From NCBI RefSeq assembly GCF_902497875.1, contig NZ_CABVHY010000032.1, positions 22,878 to 86,877 on the forward strand: DNA of 64,000 nt, given 5' to 3'. How positions within the stretch are numbered: position 1 is the first letter of the stretch; each line of letters begins with the position of its first letter. The notes under the pieces are model-generated. The model worked only from the letters and a program-made list of their open reading frames with translations, was not told where the DNA came from and ran no database searches. Source of the DNA: Pseudomonas fluorescens. Its GTDB lineage: Bacteria > Pseudomonadota > Gammaproteobacteria > Pseudomonadales > Pseudomonadaceae. The translations under genes were made by a program, and so were the position numbers. This document shows positions 61,139 through 64,000 of the stretch, piece after piece.

Positions 61139-62330
61139 GGACGGTCTGAAGTACCCACCGATTTTTGATGCCCTCGCTGCGTGAGGTTCAAAAAACGCTG
61201 ATTCGGTCGAAAATCAAACCGTTCCACTTTTTAACTCATGACTTTTCCTCTAATCGCGCTGTTTCAGGGCGATTAGCCCGCATTACAGGCGCACCTCTCC
61301 CGCACCCAACAACCGCTTTCGCACCATCCACAGGTTCGACAAGGCGAACAGCGTCGTCTGCTGAGCGATGTTTTTCGCCAGACCACGAAAGCGCACTTTC
61401 GTGTAGCCAAACTGGCGCTTGATCACTCGAAACGGATGCTCAACCTTGGCCCGCACTTGCGCTTTCGCATATTCGATTTTGCGGCGCAGGCGACCGATCA
61501 AACTCGTTTTCGCATGCTGCTTATAGCTGCTGGGCCGAGCGGCAATCGACCAGATCATCTGGCGACCCTGGTGTTCGGGACGCTTGTCTACACCGGTGTA
61601 ACCAGCATCGCCAGAGACGTACGTTTCATCACCATGGAGCAACCGATCGACTTGAGTCACGTCCGCCACATTGGCCGCCGTGCCCACTAGGCTATGCACC
61701 AAACCCGACTCGGCATCGACACTGATATGCGCTTTCATTCCGAAGAAATATTGAGTTCCTTTCTTGGTCTGGTGCATTTCGGGATCGCGTTTGCCGTCCT
61801 TGTTCTTGGTCGAACTGGGCGCATGAATGATCGTGGCATCGACCACCGTGCCTTGGCGTAACAGCAAGCCTCGATCACCCAGATAGCCATTGATGACCTG
61901 CAAAATCCCGCCGGCCAGCTCATGTTTTTCCAACAGACGGCGGAAATTGAGGATCGTCGTTTCATCGGGGATCCGATCCAGGTGCAGCCCCGAAAACTGG
62001 CGCAGGATCGTGGTTTCGTAGAGTGCTTCTTCCATCACTGGATCGCTGTAGACGAACCAGTTCTGCATCAGATGAACCCGCAACATCGCCAGCAACGGAT
62101 ACGCCGGACGACCGCCTTCACCCTTTGGATAATGCGGCTCGATCAAGGCAATCAAACCCTTCCAGGGCACGACCTGATCCATCTCGATCAGGAACCGCTC
62201 GCGGCGGGTCTGCTTACGTTTGCCGGCATACTCGGCATCGGCGAAGGACATCTGTTTCATCGGGGCTCAACCGTTCGGTTCGTGTGAGGTGCGTATTTCA
62301 CCAAATTTGGAAGTCTTTTTCAGAGTTTCC
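61139..62330 (-). mobile_element. IS5-family insertion sequence, copy 2 (1192 bp)
   Basis: Same length and orientation as copy 1, offset by exactly 2565 bases throughout. The left end GGACGGTCTGAA and, read inward, the right end GGAAACTCTGAA each differ slightly from copy 1. The flanks are CTAG (left) and TTAG (right), again both of YTAR type but not matching. Two direct copies enclosing other genes form a composite-transposon-like structure. Confidence 0.9.
61283..62260 (-). CDS. IS5-family transposase, copy 2
   Basis: A 325-residue transposase, almost identical to copy 1. The same DDE regions are present and the frame is intact. Differences are confined to scattered residues (for example QNWFVYSDPVMEE against QNWFGYSDPAMEE, and AQVRAKVEH against AQVGAKVEH). 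Confidence 0.93.
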   Translation of the reverse strand: MKQMSFADAEYAGKRKQTRRERFLIEMDQVVPWKGLIALIEPHYPKGEGGRPAYPLLAMLRVHLMQNWFVYSDPVMEEALYETTILRQFSGLHLDRIPDETTILNFRRLLEKHELAGGILQVINGYLGDRGLLLRQGTVVDATIIHAPSSTKNKDGKRDPEMHQTKKGTQYFFGMKAHISVDAESGLVHSLVGTAANVADVTQVDRLLHGDETYVSGDAGYTGVDKRPEHQGRQMIWSIAARPSSYKQHAKTSLIGRLRRKIEYAKAQVRAKVEHPFRVIKRQFGYTKVRFRGLAKNIAQQTTLFALSNLWMVRKRLLGAGEVRL

Positions 62331-62449
62331 TTAGGTACATTTGACTGGCCGCTGTTGACCGACCTCTGACGGTCATGATGGGCAGAAATCGGCCAAAATC
62401 AGCCCTTCAAGTCTGCCGAGGCGCGCGTTGCCGGTCGATGCACCTGGCA

Positions 62450-62686
62450 TCAACCGGGTTGATCGACGACCTTAATCTGCGTCAGCCCGACCAGCTCGGC
62501 CTGCTCTAAAATCTTTTCCGGCGTCGCGTCCGCAGTGGGCATGATCAGGCTGTTCTCTGCATCCCCAAAATGCAGCTGTAGCAGGTGCATCGCCGCCTCA
62601 TGGACGGGCAGCTGAGGCTGCTTGAATTCGAATATGTGTGTGCGGGGCTCGCCGTTGAACAGGTATTCCAGAGTGTAGGTGCGCAT
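62450..62686 (-). CDS. hypothetical protein, 78 residues
   Basis: A small protein, MRTYTLEYLFNGEPRTHIFE followed by a helical middle (HEAAMHLLQLHFGD) and a C-terminal GLTQIKVVDQPG. A GAGGATCC ribosome-binding site precedes ATG 62686, so I prefer this start over the longer frame. It looks like a compact alpha-beta protein. I do not recognise the family. It lies downstream of, and on the same strand as, the metallopeptidase-like gene. Confidence 0.72.
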   Translation of the reverse strand: MRTYTLEYLFNGEPRTHIFEFKQPQLPVHEAAMHLLQLHFGDAENSLIMPTADATPEKILEQAELVGLTQIKVVDQPG

Positions 62687-62732
62687 GGTGGGATCCTCGT
62701 CATGGGAGAAGTTCAGCTGATTATCCCGCTCT

Positions 62733-63329
62733 TCAGTATGTCCCTTCCCGCACCCACCGTCGGACCTCAGCCTGTATGGCATAAGCCGGCGCCTCCACTG
62801 CATTGAAATCTTGTGTATAACGCTGGGCAAATCCTTCTACTCCCCATTCCTGATACTGCTGCACATGCTTTAATTCGTGGGCCCAGAGCGCGATGTTCTG
62901 TTCTGCGGTTTGGGCGTCCCGGAAGAGGATGATGTCGATCAGCGTCACGGCACCGACATCGGGGTTTTGCAGCATGGCAGTGGCCGCGCTGAATTGGCCG
63001 TTGTCGCTAACTTTGTAGCGCGCGGTATCGAGGACGCCGGGGTCGTACCAGCGCAGCAGTTGCTCCCGGATGTGCGGTGGAATGGGTTGGGTGCCGGCGT
63101 TGGCTGCTTCAGCGCGGGCTTGGCTCAGCCACAGCGCCAGGGCAGGTGCTGCGATCTGGTAGATGCCATCAGGCAGGGGGCCGAGCAGCGGTCCCACGTC
63201 TGGCAGGCAGATGCAGCCGTCCAGGCACACTTGTTTCTCGCCAGCCGGGCAGGCGTTGGTCTGGGCTGGCACTTCAAGAGTCAGGCAAAGAACCAACAGC
63301 GCCACCAGGCGCGTGGGGATGGGCGGCAT
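62733..63329 (-). CDS. exported DUF4157-like protein with HExxH-type motif
   Basis: A 198-residue protein. A signal peptide (LVALLVLCLTLEVPAQT) is followed by a cysteine-rich stretch (ACPAGEKQVCLDGCICLPD). The C-terminal half holds DIILFRDAQTAEQNIALW and HELKHVQQYQEWGVEGFAQR, a zinc-peptidase-like HExxH site (HELKH) as in DUF4157 proteins. Peptidase activity is not proven for this family. The enzyme should be periplasmic or secreted. Confidence 0.8.
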   Translation of the reverse strand: MPPIPTRLVALLVLCLTLEVPAQTNACPAGEKQVCLDGCICLPDVGPLLGPLPDGIYQIAAPALALWLSQARAEAANAGTQPIPPHIREQLLRWYDPGVLDTARYKVSDNGQFSAATAMLQNPDVGAVTLIDIILFRDAQTAEQNIALWAHELKHVQQYQEWGVEGFAQRYTQDFNAVEAPAYAIQAEVRRWVREGTY

Positions 63330-63546
63330 TGGGCGCTCCAGGGACGGACGCAGCGCGAACAGTGGGTCACAATTGATCGACGACCCGCATAGCTTTAGCG
63401 TAGTCCCGAACTATGCGCCCCCAGGATAATCGCAGGAAGCGACAGACCACCTTTCCTGCGAATCTCCCACTTTAGTAGACATGTGTCCGCGGCAGCTATT
63501 GGCGGGTAGCAGCTCGGCGATTTTTCGTACAAACCCTGGACCGGGC

Positions 63547-64000
63547 TCAAGCCAGCAGTGCGGTGATCCAGCGGGCCTGCCGGGCGACGTCCTGAACTTT
63601 CTCCTCGGGCACGGCCTGCCGCGCCCGGGCGAAGTCGGTCAGGGTCTGCTGTTTCTGGCTCAGCATCCGCTGCCACTTGACCAGGAACGCCGGGCTGCGT
63701 GCCTGCATCTGCAGCGGGCCGAAGTACAGCTCCTCGGCGGTGTACATCACCGGCCCGTCGCGCTCGGCGACGATGATTTCGTAGTCGAAGCGGTTTTCCC
63801 GCAGCAATTCCTCGCAGAGGATGCGGTAGTCATTTTCCATCAGCCATTGGCGCAGTGGCTGCTCGCCGCCGTTGGGCTGCAGGATCAGGCGCTCCTGGCC
63901 ATTCAGGCGCGCCTTGCCGCTGTCGAGGATGTCGCGGATCGTCTCGCCGCCCATGCCGCAGATGCTGATCGCCGTGATCCCGTCTCCCGGCTCGATCGCC
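63547..64000 (-). CDS. trmK: tRNA (adenine-N1)-methyltransferase TrmK (3' part)
   Basis: The C-terminal part of a TrmK-type methyltransferase; the 5' end lies beyond the right edge. Readable motifs are GMGGETIRDIL (SAM-binding motif after ISIC), LILQPNGGEQPLRQWL (with the catalytic QPNGG) and the C-terminal domain MYTAEELYFGPLQMQARSP. The family modifies A22 of bacterial tRNAs. It is the rightmost gene, preceded on its 3' side by 217 bases of non-coding DNA. Confidence 0.9.
   Translation of the reverse strand, partial: AIEPGDGITAISICGMGGETIRDILDSGKARLNGQERLILQPNGGEQPLRQWLMENDYRILCEELLRENRFDYEIIVAERDGPVMYTAEELYFGPLQMQARSPAFLVKWQRMLSQKQQTLTDFARARQAVPEEKVQDVARQARWITALLA

Noticed and set aside
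58571..62334. A standard composite transposon with matching target duplications
   Set aside because: The four flanks are CTAG, CTAA, CTAG and TTAG. Neither copy nor the outer pair has an identical 4-bp duplication, so I describe it only as composite-like.
1..64000. CRISPR arrays, tRNA or rRNA genes
   Set aside because: No regularly spaced repeats and no cloverleaf-like or rRNA-like sequences were recognised anywhere in the window.

Overview
The window looks like a chromosomal accessory region of a Pseudomonas of the fluorescens group. The reasons are GC-rich codon use, a FecI/FecR/TonB-receptor trio, REP/REPIN palindromes of the GCGGGCTTGCTCGCG type typical of that group, and many LysR, GlxA/AraC, MFS and isochorismatase-family genes. 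There are no rRNA or tRNA genes and no CRISPR array. It reads as a mosaic of small regulator-plus-operon modules separated by relics of dead genes.

Layout. 1-1.1 kb: peroxide and oxidised-methionine defence (the 3' end of an Ohr gene, then msrA). 1.4-5.5 kb: iron-responsive sigma factor, anti-sigma factor and siderophore receptor. 5.5-8.1 kb: a glutathione-transferase relic, then a GlxA-type regulator divergent from an exported isochorismatase-fold hydrolase. 8.2-8.9 kb: a phage-type repressor with repeated operator sites and a 52-residue ORF. 9.1-15.4 kb: a compact catabolic module (RpiR regulator, amidohydrolase, glutamine-synthetase-like ligase, N-formylglutamate-amidohydrolase-like enzyme, APC permease, ornithine-cyclodeaminase-like enzyme). 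15.9-21.8 kb: an EmrAB-type pump, a periplasmic cupin and an NmrA-like protein, divergent from a winged-helix/TolB/TPR regulator. 22-25.6 kb: a reductase-like protein, a second exported cupin, and a LysR/MFS pair. 25.7-27.5 kb: a short ChrB-like protein and an MFS pump behind a perfect palindrome. 27.7-31.3 kb: a DUF1801 protein, a complete Ohr, a decaying dctA, a DUF6152/DUF6644 pair and a histidine phosphatase. 31.6-36 kb: TrkH and a LysR/MFS pair. 36.2-42.5 kb: a DUF3313 lipoprotein, a two-component system, a DUF502 protein, a highly charged secreted protein and a lipoprotein phospholipase D. 42.6-51.6 kb: a MocR relic, then a complete non-phosphorylating L-fucose route under a FadR-type regulator with paired operators. 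52-57.9 kb: a GlxA-type regulator, a PotDABC-type ABC importer and an unusual proline-racemase-family enzyme. 58.3-62.3 kb: a DUF2986 protein, then two near-identical directly repeated IS5-family elements enclosing two AT-richer exported-protein genes. 62.4-64 kb: small housekeeping or hypothetical genes and the 3' part of trmK.

The most coherent physiology is the L-fucose pathway (symporter, mutarotase, dehydrogenase, lactonase, dehydratase, second dehydrogenase, diketo-acid hydrolase), predicted to give pyruvate and lactate. The least explained modules are the RpiR-led amide/amine cluster at 9.1-15.4 kb, the ABC/racemase-like cluster whose enzyme lacks the second catalytic cysteine, the ChrB/MFS pair, and the IS-flanked exported proteins. 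All functions are inferred from sequence recognition alone; no searches were run.
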